Source: Phytophthora quininea
Taxonomy: Eukaryota > Oomycota > Peronosporomycetes > Peronosporales > Peronosporaceae
Length of the DNA: 64,000 nucleotides
Assembly: GCA_011947345.1 (NCBI GenBank)
Contig: JAAVTG010000043.1
Span: 744,001 to 808,000, forward strand
Direction of reading: 5' to 3'
Part shown: positions 52,363 to 63,106 of the stretch, one piece after another
Numbering within the stretch: the first letter of the stretch is position 1
Layout of the letters: each line of letters opens with the position of its first letter
The notes under the pieces: model-generated
Databases searched by the model: none
What the model saw: only the letters and a program-made list of their open reading frames with translations
What the model was told of the DNA's origin: nothing
Program-made: the position numbers and the translations under genes

Positions 52363-54275
52363 CTATTTGCCCTTGACGGGGAAGCAAGGGAACTTGCGCA
52401 GATTGGGCATGTCGTCCATGGGCAAGAAGGCCGCCATGAACTCTTCGTTCGGAGACAGCCAGTCGTCCAGTAGCATCCCTTCTGTGAAGGAGCCCTCTGT
52501 GTCTGCTGGGTTGTAGGCGTACTCGCTCTCAGGATTGAGAGACCACATGAATCCCCCGACATAATTCTTCTCCATCAGCACTTTAATCGTCAGGTCAGTC
52601 GTGCGCTTCGTCGTTTTCTTCGGGTGCGCGTCCTTCGTGTACAAGCCCGCAAACTCCCCAGCAGCAGCGCCGAGGCCTTCTCGTCCACCAAGTAGCCAAA
52701 CATGTCGGTCATGGTGCCTTCCACGCGCGTCAACAGATCCTCATCCGACAGCTCCACATACGTGCTGAAGTCGGACGTGGTCCCGTCCCCGTAGAAATAC
52801 CGCTGCGGGTTCACTGCCGTCGTGTAGTAGTGCGGAGCCCACACGAGTTTGTTGTCGATGGTGAATTTGGGCTTCGTGTCACCTGCTTTCTGGAGTCCGC
52901 CGCCCCACCAGTCGTAGTAGTCGAGGTTTTCGCCAGCAATTGTGATCTTGTGGCTTGCCACGACGCCCTCGACGAAGCCCAACCACTGTGGACAGTTGCC
53001 ATGCATGACCTTGGCGATCTTCTCGCAGCCCACGACAAAGTCGTCGTCATCTCCCGTGCCCCACGTTGCTGTCTCTGGTTCGTTCTTCAGGTCAAGCCCC
53101 ATGACGTTCCAGTAGTCCTGGCCGCAGAGATTGGAGGACACAATGTCCACAGCGTTCAGGAAATCGTCCTGACTCACGCCAAGGTCCTTATCGAACCAGG
53201 TCGCGCCGGACTTTTGTTGGTCAACCGGTGCATGCTGATGAGCACGCCAATGTGGCGATACGCCAGGGACTTGACGAGCGTTTGTAAGGTCGAGATGAAA
53301 TCGGTCGCGTTGATGGCTCTGTTGCTGGACAAATTGATAACCCCTTCTGAGGTGGACTGTTGTTGAGCACATTCTCCACGGAGATTGGCAGTCGCACGGC
53401 ATTAAAGTTGTTTCTCGCCAGGAAAGCTGCAATTTCATACTGCAGTCACAATAAAAACTGGTGAGTCCGCAGTTGATTTCCCCCAAGACTAGTGTTCGTA
53501 CAGCTGTGGTTCCGTTTTCCGCATTCTCCCAGAGCCCAAATGGCACGGCCAAAGCAGTCTCCATACCAAACCAATTGACGCCTTTGATCTGAATTGACAC
53601 TTCAGTACCGTTGGCCGCCACCGCCACGATCTCGCCATTCTTGCTCTGGTAGTCGGGCATTTCGCACGCTGCAATGCAGATCACGTTGGTGAATAAAATC
53701 GTGGCGGCATTGGAGCGCAGAGGAAAGCGAACGTACTGACGGTGGTGTCGTAGGATTTTGGGTTGGCCACCTGGCCGTCGTCAGAGATGATGATGTTGTC
53801 GTCCGTCTTGCCATCTTTGATCGACCGTTTATTGGCAACGTGCTGCTCGTACGCCATGGTCCTCACGACACGCCGCTCGTGGGTGTTAATTGCGGCCTTT
53901 GTCAACATGCAGAGAAATCCCACGACGAGAACGATCAGCAGCAGCAGACCCGGCCATATCTAAAGGAAACCGCAGCGCCTTAGAAATCTTCTAGAGATCA
54001 ATCGCAACGAGAGCATTTACTCTATACTGTCCCTTGTAGTCCGCTATGTTTTCCTGCTCCCGCGGTTTCTTGACCACCAGCCTCATGTTCTGGGACGGCT
54101 CCGCTACTGAGTGCTGTGTGAATTTTCCATTATCCGAGAAGGCCGTCGCTGGCATCGTGTGTCGTACTGGGGCCGCTTCATCTCGAGACAGCTCGGTGGT
54201 GATCTGCCATGGCGTCAACGGCGTCGACGCTCGCCCCGCCGACCGCTCCACTACCAAACTGACGCGGTGATCCAT
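52363..54275 (-). CDS. Type II membrane GH5 cellulase, copy A
   Basis: The ATG at 54275 opens a cytosolic tail; after an intron (GTAAAT to TTTAG, about 54019-53958) a single membrane anchor (IWPGLLLLIVLVVGFL) precedes an extracellular GH5 domain: IKGVNWFGMETALAVPFGLW, GLDLKNEPE with the acid/base glutamate, YYDWWGGGL, VWAPHYY and GEFAGLY with the nucleophile. The tail is FPCFPVKGK. At least three single-base losses (for example near 52668 and 53215) and introns near 53720 and 53450 complicate the model. It probably cleaves beta-1,4-glucan in the cell's own cellulose wall or the host's. Confidence 0.82.
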
Positions 54276-54703
54276 GTGAACGCGGCCACCGTATAGTAGT
54301 CGACAACAATTCGACTATGCATGCCGATCAATAAGTGCGCTCGAGCTCTTCCTCTACCTTTGACGTCCGTGATACCTTATCTTGCCGCCTGTGACTTGGC
54401 GAACGTGGCATGTGCCACCCGCCCTACCAGCTGGGAATCGCGCTTGCACTGGTGTAAAGGCTGTGACTGCGTAAAGGACTCGAACACCAACTGGAAGTGG
54501 TGAGCGTTCCCCTTGCTGTCAACAGTTCTATAGCTTTTGCCTCGTGGGCATTTGGACCTCTTCCTGGAGGTAATCGCCCGTGATAGCCGACATCGTCCAA
54601 CAAACCTGGAGTGACGTCGCCGCATGGAGTCGCCGGTATAGCCCTTCTCCACCAGCAGGGTCCGTCGTACGCCTCAATTTGGAACGAGCGTCGTGGGAGC
54701 TCC
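54276..54703. other. Intergenic stretch upstream of GH5 copy A
   Basis: Probable promoter region of copy A. No gene, repeat or clear motif seen. It ends at the Copia insertion site. Confidence 0.4.
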
Positions 54704-55007
54704 TGTGAGATAGGCAGACTCACCGCGGAGGTGGTCGTGCCAGTGTGCTGTAAGAATCGGAATGCATGGTACGACACGAGGTCGTATCTGGGATCCTATC
54801 AGTATGTCGCTATCTGTTTGAATACACATTGTGCCAAAGGGGTGGAGGCCTGCAGTACTCCCTGCTGGCGAGTACTCACTTCAGACTTGTCTGTCCAGTG
54901 CGTACATCGCCCTCCACCCCCAACGCTGCGGACGTTCCCCGCAAACTCGTCTCCTACTTCTACATGCCTGTGACTACGCGAAGCCAAGCTTCCTCCGCCT
55001 CTCCTCA
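54704..55007 (+). repeat. 5' LTR of Copia element 2
   Basis: 304 bp, same sequence as 60421-60724. Confidence 0.93.
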
Positions 55008-55021
55008 GGTTATGAGCACCA
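55008..55021 (+). other. Primer-binding site overlapping the gag start codon
   Basis: GGTTATGAGCACC directly follows the 5' LTR. The ATG (55012) begins gag (MSTNNPLARSRQ). Same arrangement as Copia element 1, supporting internal initiator-tRNA priming as in Drosophila copia. Confidence 0.55.
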
Positions 55022-56830
55022 ACAACCCGCTAGCTAGAAGCAGGCAGGCAAGCCAAGTTGCTTCTGCGACCGTGAGTGCTGCCCAGGATCGCTATTGGCG
55101 TCAGCATCCTCGCCACGATGCCGCGACTACAGCCGGGCAGCAACATGTGCAGGTAGCCTCTTCGGTTGACGAAACGGACGTTGGGACAGCTGCAAGCCCT
55201 CCTAATGCTACGAGACACGACGTCTCTGATACCGCAGAAACGAGAAGCGTTCAAGCGGAGCCTAGTGCCCGCGTTGCTACTGTCGCAGACGCAACTGGAA
55301 ACGCTAGTGAACAGCATGGTGCCCCAGCGAGCTTGAGAAGCGCGCTCCTGGCTGCAAGCGCTGCTTTTGGGCCGCAGCAGCTTTTGACGATGCTCTTGGA
55401 TCAAGTAGAGCACCGCAGTGCGGTGAGTGAGCAGGCTGTGCCGATGCACAGTGGCGATTCATCCAGTGGGAGTCTGGTTGTGGGCGTGCTGGGTGGTGGA
55501 GATGCGACACACTCTTCCTCTCCCACCACCTCCCACATCCGAATTCGCCGTGAAGACAGAACTGCCAATGGCGTCGACCCGCCCTCGCCGCCCTCGCCAC
55601 CATCGTCGGCGTCATCCGACGCGAGCAGCTCTCACCATGATTCCCCGACGCGCAGCACCGACAGCCCAGCAGGAGCCGTGGTCGCGTCTTCTGGTCTTGG
55701 TGGCTTTAGTCGGCGCTCGCTAATGGACGCCAAGGACCGCGCGATGCTGACACGAGAGATCAAGGTGATCGAACTTGATGGTCACAAAAGTACGATGCAT
55801 GGAAGCAAGACTTGGAGCTGAAGCTGAACGAATGGGGGCTGATGGAGTTTCTTGACGGATCTGCTGCGCTAGATGAAGCTCGTGCTGCCAGTGATCCAGA
55901 GTACCAGTTTCTATTTGGTGAGAGGAAGACGAAAAGTTTCTCCGCCTTGGCGCTGTCGCTGAGCATCAAGCTACGCGAAGAGTACAAGGCCCCGATCGAG
56001 TCGCAGGACCCCGCTGTGCTCTTCAGCGCTCTCAAGGCACACTTTGAAAGGGGAAGGAGAATCCAATCTACCTAAAGCGGGAGTTTTACTCACGCATGCT
56101 CCGGAAAAACGAGCAAGTACAGCAGTACATTGACAGCCTCCGAGCCACCCGTCGCCGCATTGCCGAGTCCGGAGCCTCGATCACCGAGAATGAGCTGGCA
56201 CGCACAATTCTGTCTAACTGCGTCGATGTATACCCTACTGTGGCAATCAAGCACACAGAGTGGGCCAAGGTGAACACTGCTGTCGAACTGGACGTACAGC
56301 AGGCTGTTATCCAGCTGGAGACGGCAGAACAAGCTCAGCGCGAGGTTCGTCGTACGAGTGAAGCTGTTCCAGCCAATGGCCAAGGTTTAACGGAACCTCG
56401 CAAGGTAACTACTGTGACCAACAAGCCAGGAAACAAGAAGCGTGGCGCCCGAGGCAAGTCCCAGCAGAAGGGAAAGAGACCACGCCTCCAGATTGGACCT
56501 GACCATCGCTGCCTTAACTGCAACAGCAGCGAACATTGGTTCAGCAACTGTCCAAAGGAGCTGACCCCAGAGCTCCAAAAGAAGAAAGAAGAGTGGCTTG
56601 CTCGCTCAGGGAAGGGAAAGCAACCGCCCAAGGTACCTCAGTCTATGACGACGGTAATTCTGCATGCCTCGTCCACTAGCCGCCAGGAATCCGCTCGCAC
56701 AGGTGTGCATTTCGCTACATGCCCGACAGCACCGCGCTCAAGATCTGAAGCATTTGCGTCGTGCTGTAGCCAAGTTCCAGTGGGAGCGAGACGCACAGCT
56801 GGAGGTATCGACTTTAAGTACAGCATCTGA
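55012..56830 (+). CDS. Copia element 2 gag, frame-broken
   Basis: A long Ser/Ala-rich N-terminal region (MSTNNPLAR...) is followed after a lost A near 55792 by the capsid (YDAWKQDLELKLNEWGL), after another near 56052 by KENPIYLKREFYSRM and the zinc knuckle CLNCNSSEHWFSNC. More breaks lie between 56680 and 56850, where a tail with LKHLRRAVAKFQWERD leads to pol. An N-terminal extension of about 250 residues before capsid is longer than usual for Copia. Confidence 0.8.
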
Positions 56831-56854
56831 AATGGGAGTCCTGGGCCGTACTTC

Positions 56855-59800
56855 GTGATGGCTCATGTGAGCGACCCAGGACAAGACCCGCTGCCTCCAG
56901 GTGAAATTGAATGGATGCTTGATGGAGGCTCGCAGTGGAACGTAGCAAGCGATCTCACGCTATTTGCGCGGCTGGACGAGAGATCAGACGGACCCCAACT
57001 ACTATTTGGCAACGGTAGTACGGAGACTGCAACGATCCGTGGCTCTGTGTTGATGCACGTGATGAATAAGCACTCCAACACGCCTGAAGACCGCTTCCTT
57101 GATGATGTCGTATACTCTCCGAATGCCCCTGCTAACATCATCTCGCAAGGCTACATGCAGCTCAGTGGAGGCTTTCATTTGACGACATCTCTTGACCATC
57201 ACACAGCTTGGTTGACCAAGTCATCACTTCGACTTGAATTTAAAATGCGAGATGGCATTTACTACATGCGCGTGCCGCGGCAGCCGAAGCTAGTGATGAG
57301 CGTGATGACCCAGCTTGCAGTGATTCGTACTAGGCCGATGCATTTACTACACAACCGAATGGGCCACATCGGCATTGAAACGCTGCGCAAACTTGTGGCG
57401 CAACACGTGAACCTGGGTGTGAACCTGAATGAACGTGCTATCCGTTCTTGTGAATGTATTCCGTGCTCCGAGTCCAAGATGAGGCAGATGACCTACAGAC
57501 GCAACCCTCGTCGTCGAACGACCCCGTTAGAGAAGCTGTCGATGGATGTGTGCTCAATTGGAGATGCAACAGTCAGTGGTGAAACGATGTTCCTTCTCGT
57601 GGTCGATGAAGCCACTCGCTTTAAGTGGGGATATCTACTCAAGTCGAAAGGAGAGGCTGCCAGGCACGTGAAGGCGTTAGTCAAGCACCTGAAGTTGAAA
57701 TTCAAGAGCTGGCCAACTTTGATTCTGCATGGTGACCAAGGTGGTGAATTTCTTGGTGGTGATCTCGCGGAATTTTGTGAGCAGGAAGGGATCGAGGCCC
57801 AATTCACAAATGGGTATTCTCCCCAGGAAAACAGCATCGTGGAAAGAGCCAATGGCGTCGTCGTAACACGCCTCCGAACGCTACTGAGAGCCACCATGCT
57901 GCCAAATCTCTTGTGGGGTGAAGCATTCCACCATTCGATTTACACGTTGAATCGAACACCCACTACTGTTCTCGACTTCAAATCTCCGTATGAGATGCTG
58001 CATGGCCATCCTGCTGATCTCTCGTTGCTCCGGACATGGGGCTGTATCGCACAGATGCGTGTGCCGCCTGAAACCCGTCCGAAGAAGGAGAAACTAGCAT
58101 CTCGCACTGAAATGTGCTTGCTTCTTGGGTATGGAGTTGACACTAAGGGGTACAAGATGATGAATTTGTGTACCGGTGGCATCCGCACTTGCCGACTCGA
58201 AAATGCTCTTTTTCACGAAGAGTTTACGTGTGAATCATCGTACGTCAAGAAGTTGCTGAAGAACGCATTTCTGTATGGAGACTACGAGCTGCCAACACCT
58301 TTACCAGTTGTGCATATGAAATCCGGCATGGAATCGTATGCAGTGGACGTTGAGCAAACACAGCCTCCTGTGGGTATGTCTGCGGAACCGGCCAAGGTAA
58401 CGCCAAAGCGCAGTGATGCCGCACTGCCTTCGGCGAGTGGGAGAATTGTGGATAACGCTGTGCCTGGTACCGCTGAAGACATCGCTACTGCTGTGCCGAA
58501 GAAGCGTAAGCGAAAACCTGGTCTGATGCCTTATCGTGATGATACTGCTGATTCCGTTGTGCTTGACGATGATGCTGTGCCGCAACCGACATCACCAACT
58601 ACTCTTCCCGCCAGGCGCCGACGACGTGCAAATGTTCGGCTACACGACTACGTAGTAAACAACGTGCTGACGCATGACGTGGAGATCGATATTCCTGCTA
58701 ACGATAAGGAAGCGCGTGCATCTCCACAGTGGCCGCAATGGCGGGCTGCCATGCATGAAGAACTTCACTCGCTGCTAGCTCGCCATACTTGGGACCTCGT
58801 GCGGCGCGCCGAGGTTAATGGAGCCAAGGTGATCACCTGTCGCTGGGTGTACGCCTTGAAGCGTGATGAGCATGGAAACATCAAGCGCTACAAGGCAAGG
58901 TTGGTTATACATGGCTTCAAGCAAGAATTTGGAGTGAACTTTCACGAAACTTACGCTCCTGTGGTGCGTTTTGAATCCATTCGGGCGGCCATCTACTTTG
59001 CAATGACGCACGGATGGGACATACTTCAGTATGATGTGAAGACTGCCTTTCTGTATGGTGAGCTAGCTGAGCTTGTCTTCATGGAGCAACCGCCAGGGAT
59101 CGATGGCACCAATCCAGAGATGGTTTGCCGTCTTCTCAAGAGTTTGTATGGATTGCGTCAAGCCCCTCGCATCTGGAATGAAACGCTGGACGCACTACTC
59201 AAGCAGATTAATTTCGTGCGCCTCGACTCTGATTACGGTCTCTATGCGCTCAAGGCTGAAGATGGCAGCATACTAATGCTTCTCACTGTTTACGTGGATG
59301 ATTTGCTGCTGATGGGTCCAACAGCGCGGTGTGCACGCGTGGCAGCTCAGCTGAAGAAACAGTTTGAGTTAAGTGAGCTTGGACCTGTTCGATATTTGCT
59401 TGGCGTCGAGATTTTGGTGGATCGTCCTCGAATGCGTGTTATTTTCATTCAGCGTCAGTATGTACTTGATGTACTTCGGCGATTCAGCATGGAAAATGCT
59501 GTGGATTCGCCTATTCCACAGGCAACAGCGCCCGTGACCGCAGAGCCGCCGCAGTTGGAGAAGTACCCATTTCGTGAAGTTGTTGGAGCCTTACAATACT
59601 TGGTGTCTGCATCCCGTCCCGATATTGCACACGCAACACGCCATCTCGGCAAGTTCCTGACTTGCTATACCAGCGCCAATTATGCAGAAGCTATGCGAGT
59701 CTTGCGCTATCTACACGGCACTGCGGACTTCGGCCTTGTAATGGATGTAAAACACTCCAGCTCAGCATCGATTGTTGGGTACTCGGACGCCGACTACGCC

Positions 59801-60289
59801 AACGACCCGGATGATTCCAAGAGCGTGAGCGGCTACGTCAGTCTGCTGGATGGCAATGTCGTGTCGTACGCATCAAGAAAACAGACCATCAATGCGCAAA
59901 GCACGTGCGAAGCTGAATACATCGCGATGAACGAATGCACCCGAGATTTGCTGTGGTTTGAAGGTCTTCTTGACGAGATGGGTTGGAAGCACGATGTCCC
60001 TGTTCTTCGTGGCGACAACCTGGGTAGCATTCGCTTGGCGTCCAAGCCCGGCAAGCACAGAAACACCAAGCACATCTTAAACAAGTACCATCTGATCAGG
60101 CACCTTGTGGAGGAGAAGCACCTGCGGACGGAGCACGTTCGTACCGAGGACCAAATCGCCGACGTGATGACGAAGCCACTTGGAACTGTGAAGTTCCGCC
60201 GTTTTCGTACGGCTCTCAAAGTGTTGCAGGTGATCGCTGGTCGAGACATTATTACCGGTGGTGCTGTGGACGAAAGTGATATATCATGA
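56855..60289 (+). CDS. Copia element 2 pol (protease, integrase, RT, RNase H)
   Basis: An open frame of 1144 codons. The protease reads MLDGGSQWNV where D-S-G is usual; the integrase finger is HNRMGHIG with CECIPC; the core has MDVCSIGD, LHGDQGGEF and NSIVERANG; RT has TYAPVVRFESIR and VYVDDLLLM; RNase H has GYSDADYAND and CEAEYIAM. The order defines Copia. Pol belongs in one polyprotein with gag once the breaks between 56680 and 56850 are accounted for. Confidence 0.93.
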   Translation: MMAHVSDPGQDPLPPGEIEWMLDGGSQWNVASDLTLFARLDERSDGPQLLFGNGSTETATIRGSVLMHVMNKHSNTPEDRFLDDVVYSPNAPANIISQGYMQLSGGFHLTTSLDHHTAWLTKSSLRLEFKMRDGIYYMRVPRQPKLVMSVMTQLAVIRTRPMHLLHNRMGHIGIETLRKLVAQHVNLGVNLNERAIRSCECIPCSESKMRQMTYRRNPRRRTTPLEKLSMDVCSIGDATVSGETMFLLVVDEATRFKWGYLLKSKGEAARHVKALVKHLKLKFKSWPTLILHGDQGGEFLGGDLAEFCEQEGIEAQFTNGYSPQENSIVERANGVVVTRLRTLLRATMLPNLLWGEAFHHSIYTLNRTPTTVLDFKSPYEMLHGHPADLSLLRTWGCIAQMRVPPETRPKKEKLASRTEMCLLLGYGVDTKGYKMMNLCTGGIRTCRLENALFHEEFTCESSYVKKLLKNAFLYGDYELPTPLPVVHMKSGMESYAVDVEQTQPPVGMSAEPAKVTPKRSDAALPSASGRIVDNAVPGTAEDIATAVPKKRKRKPGLMPYRDDTADSVVLDDDAVPQPTSPTTLPARRRRRANVRLHDYVVNNVLTHDVEIDIPANDKEARASPQWPQWRAAMHEELHSLLARHTWDLVRRAEVNGAKVITCRWVYALKRDEHGNIKRYKARLVIHGFKQEFGVNFHETYAPVVRFESIRAAIYFAMTHGWDILQYDVKTAFLYGELAELVFMEQPPGIDGTNPEMVCRLLKSLYGLRQAPRIWNETLDALLKQINFVRLDSDYGLYALKAEDGSILMLLTVYVDDLLLMGPTARCARVAAQLKKQFELSELGPVRYLLGVEILVDRPRMRVIFIQRQYVLDVLRRFSMENAVDSPIPQATAPVTAEPPQLEKYPFREVVGALQYLVSASRPDIAHATRHLGKFLTCYTSANYAEAMRVLRYLHGTADFGLVMDVKHSSSASIVGYSDADYANDPDDSKSVSGYVSLLDGNVVSYASRKQTINAQSTCEAEYIAMNECTRDLLWFEGLLDEMGWKHDVPVLRGDNLGSIRLASKPGKHRNTKHILNKYHLIRHLVEEKHLRTEHVRTEDQIADVMTKPLGTVKFRRFRTALKVLQVIAGRDIITGGAVDESDIS

Positions 60290-60420
60290 TCTTCAACCTG
60301 TAACCGTTGCAACCGGAGCTCGCGGCCTTTGGGGCTGCTCGATGCAGACGTGCAACTAGCCCAAGGCTTGCTATGATTATTGCGATCGTGGTAGCTGAGG
60401 GCACCACGCTCGAGTGGGAG

Positions 60421-60724
60421 TGTGAGATAGGCAGACTCACCGCGGAGGTGGTCGTGCCAGTGTGCTGTAAGAATCGGAATGCATGGTACGACACGAGGTC
60501 GTATCTGGGATCCTATCAGTATGTCGCTATCTGTTTGAATACACATTGTGCCAAAGGGGTGGAGGCCTGCAGTACTCCCTGCTGGCGAGTACTCACTTCA
60601 GACTTGTCTGTCCAGTGCGTACATCGCCCTCCACCCCCAACGCTGCGGACGTTCCCCGCAAACTCGTCTCCTACTTCTACATGCCTGTGACTACGCGAAG
60701 CCAAGCTTCCTCCGCCTCTCCTCA
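60421..60724 (+). repeat. 3' LTR of Copia element 2
   Basis: 304 bp; preceded by the polypurine stretch AGTGGGAG (60413-60420), the same octamer as in Copia element 1. Confidence 0.93.
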
Positions 60725-61011
60725 CTCCCTCTCTGGGTGATCCGCTGGTCGCTTCTCCCCACGTCGCGTTCTTCAGATGGTTCTCTGGTGCTGTGTACTT
60801 GTCGGGCGCACAATGAAGACTTCAAATGCATGGGAAAACCTTTACCGTCTTCATTTCGCACCAAGGTGTGTTATACAATACGAAGCCCTTTGCTAATACT
60901 ACAGTCTCCCTACAGGTACTCGCCCTGCGAAGCCGTCGTCTACTCTGCAGCGATAAGACTTCCACGAACTGACCTGACCAACTCGAAGAGTCGAAGCTTC
61001 AGTTTCTCCAG
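60725..61011. other. Intergenic stretch between Copia 2 and GH5 copy B
   Basis: Holds the 3' flank of GH5 copy B and the target duplication CTCC at 60725. No gene seen. Confidence 0.4.
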
Positions 61012-62819
61012 CTAGGACGATGACGACGACGAAGATTTGATCTCTTGTGGGAAACACGGGAACATCTTGAGGTCTTTGATCTCATCCAGAGCAGCAATAC
61101 CCTCCACAAACACCTTGTTCGGGGTCAGCCAGTCGTCGTCCAGCAGGCCTTCAGTGAATGTGCCGTACGTGTCGGCTGGATTGTACTGGTAGGCACTCTC
61201 AGGGTTTAGAGACCACATGTAGCCGCCTGCGTATCCAGCCTTCAGCATCACCTCAATTGTAAAATCGGTTGTGCGCTTCGTGGTGAGCTTGGGGTGCTTG
61301 TCCTTGGCGTAGAGCCCTGCAAACTCGCCCATGACCATAGCATGGGAAGTGTCTGACAGCAAGTACCCAAACATCTTGTCCATGGTCTTCTCCACGTTGT
61401 TCCTCAGCGTGTCGTCGTCCAATTCCACGTAGTCATCGAGACCTCCCTCGGCGTTCTGCGTTCCCGAAGCGTAGAGGTACCAGGCAGGGCTCACACCAGT
61501 GTTGTAATAGTGTGGGGCCCACACGAGTTTGTTGTCGACGTCGAGGTCGATGGGGAAATCTCCAGCGTTCTCCATGCCCCCGCCCCACCAGTCGTAGTAC
61601 GTATTCGCTGCACCGTTCAGTGTGATGGTGCCCGAGCTTGCAATGCCTTCGACGAAGGCCAACCAGTTGGGACAGTCTTTCAGCATTCGATTGCCGATCA
61701 ACGTCGCTCCTTTTTGCCAGTCCGGGGCGTCTCCACCCCACGAGCACTCATGAGGTTCGTTCTTGAGGTCCAGGCCGATGACGTTCCAATACTTGGAGCC
61801 GCACAAGTTTTTAGTCAGGACATCAATGGCCCCCAAGAAATCGTCTTCCGAGACACCTAATTTGTCACTGTACCAAGCGCCACCCGACTCCTTCGGGTCG
61901 AGTGTGTGGAGACTGATCATGACGGTGATTTTGCGATACCCGAGCGCCTCCACAATGGACTGAATGGTGCTGACGTACGACGTAATGTTGATCGCCCGAT
62001 TCGTGTTGACGTTGATGAGGGACTTTTCAGGCGCCACGTCGTTGAGGATGTTCTTGATGCATACTGGCAGACGCACGCTATTGAACTTGTTACGTGCTAG
62101 GAAGGCTGCAATTTCATACACGGACGTGCCGTTGTCCATGTTCTCCCAGAGCCCAAAGGGGACTGCAAGGCCAGTCTCCATACCGAACCAATTGACGCCT
62201 TTGATGCCGACCGGGACCTCGGTGCCGTTCTTCGAGACGGCCCAGATCTGGCCGTCCTTACTTTGGTAGTCAGGAGTTCGCAGCCCATGTCTGGGTACGA
62301 CTTGGGGTTGCCCACCTGTCCGTCATCCGAGATGATGACCTGGTCGTCGTTCTGTCCGTCCTTGATCTTGCGCTTATCGCTTTGGCGCTGCTCGTAGTTG
62401 GCTTGGTCCACTTTGACCGCCTCGTTCTGGTCGATGGCCTGCAGAGTGACGGCAGCCACCGCTCCACCGACGATCATCAGGAGGACAAGCACTCCAGGCC
62501 AAGTCTGCAGAATTAGAAAGCAAGGTCAGTAGGCTGCTTCAAGGGAAAAGGTACTAAGGACTGGGCAGCTCACTCGGATGCGGCCTTTGTAGTCTTTGGT
62601 CTGCTCGGGTCTGAGCTCGTCCATCTCGGCAGCTTTGATCTTCATCTCGGTCATCCGCTGGCCGCCGGTCCCGTACGAGGCGGAGCCTCTGTCCCCCGAC
62701 CAGTTGAACTGCGGCTCGGCGGAGGTGTCGACGTGGGCGCTGAACCGGCCGCTGGAGAAGTCTCCGGTCGAGTAGGCCAGACTGCCGCGGCGTTCGTCCA
62801 CAGGGCGGTTCACCTCCAT
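61012..62819 (-). CDS. Type II membrane GH5 cellulase, copy B
   Basis: From the ATG at 62819 (MEVNRPVDERRG) a cytosolic tail, an intron (62573-62505), then a membrane anchor (TWPGVLVLLMIVGGAVAAVTL) and a GH5 domain with IKGVNWFGMETGLAVPFGLW, ITVMISLHTLDP, GLDLKNEPHE (acid/base), YYDWWGGG and MGEFAGLYAKD (nucleophile). The chain ends in a poly-serine tail. One lost C near 62275 is needed; then the length is an exact multiple of three (579 residues). It is the most complete of the three copies. Confidence 0.9.
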
Positions 62820-63106
62820 GCTCACGGGGATTGCATCCAAGCGAGGAGCCTCTGGGGCTTGAGCAGTCGATCGCAAAGTGAGGGGTGCTCTCTAGGCCAC
62901 CGCTGAACCCACGACTAATATCCAGGACTTGTGTGAGAATCACATCTGATGTCAGCAAGCAAGTCGTAAGCGCGAGCTAGCGCTGTAAGCCACGCCCGAC
63001 GCGTTGGAATTTTGCGCATGCAACAAGATCAAGTCGTTGAAGGATTGCTATTTGCTGTTCGTACTGATCACGGAGATTAATTTGGTAGCTGAAGTGCGGA
63101 GACGAT
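62820..63106. other. Intergenic region between GH5 copies B and C
   Basis: About 290 bp holding the promoter of copy B and 3' end of copy C. No further feature seen. Confidence 0.4.

Larger units (their letters stand above)
54704..60724 (+). mobile_element. Copia retrotransposon 2, identical 304-bp LTRs
   Basis: LTRs 54704-55007 and 60421-60724 read alike throughout, start TGTGAGATAGG and end CTCCTCA. GGTTATGAG follows the 5' LTR and AGTGGGAG precedes the 3' LTR. The target duplication is CTCC (54700-54703 and 60725-60728), one base shorter than usual. Gag needs several frame changes while pol (56855-60289) is open. It lies between GH5 copies A and B, in their intergenic region. Confidence 0.93.
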
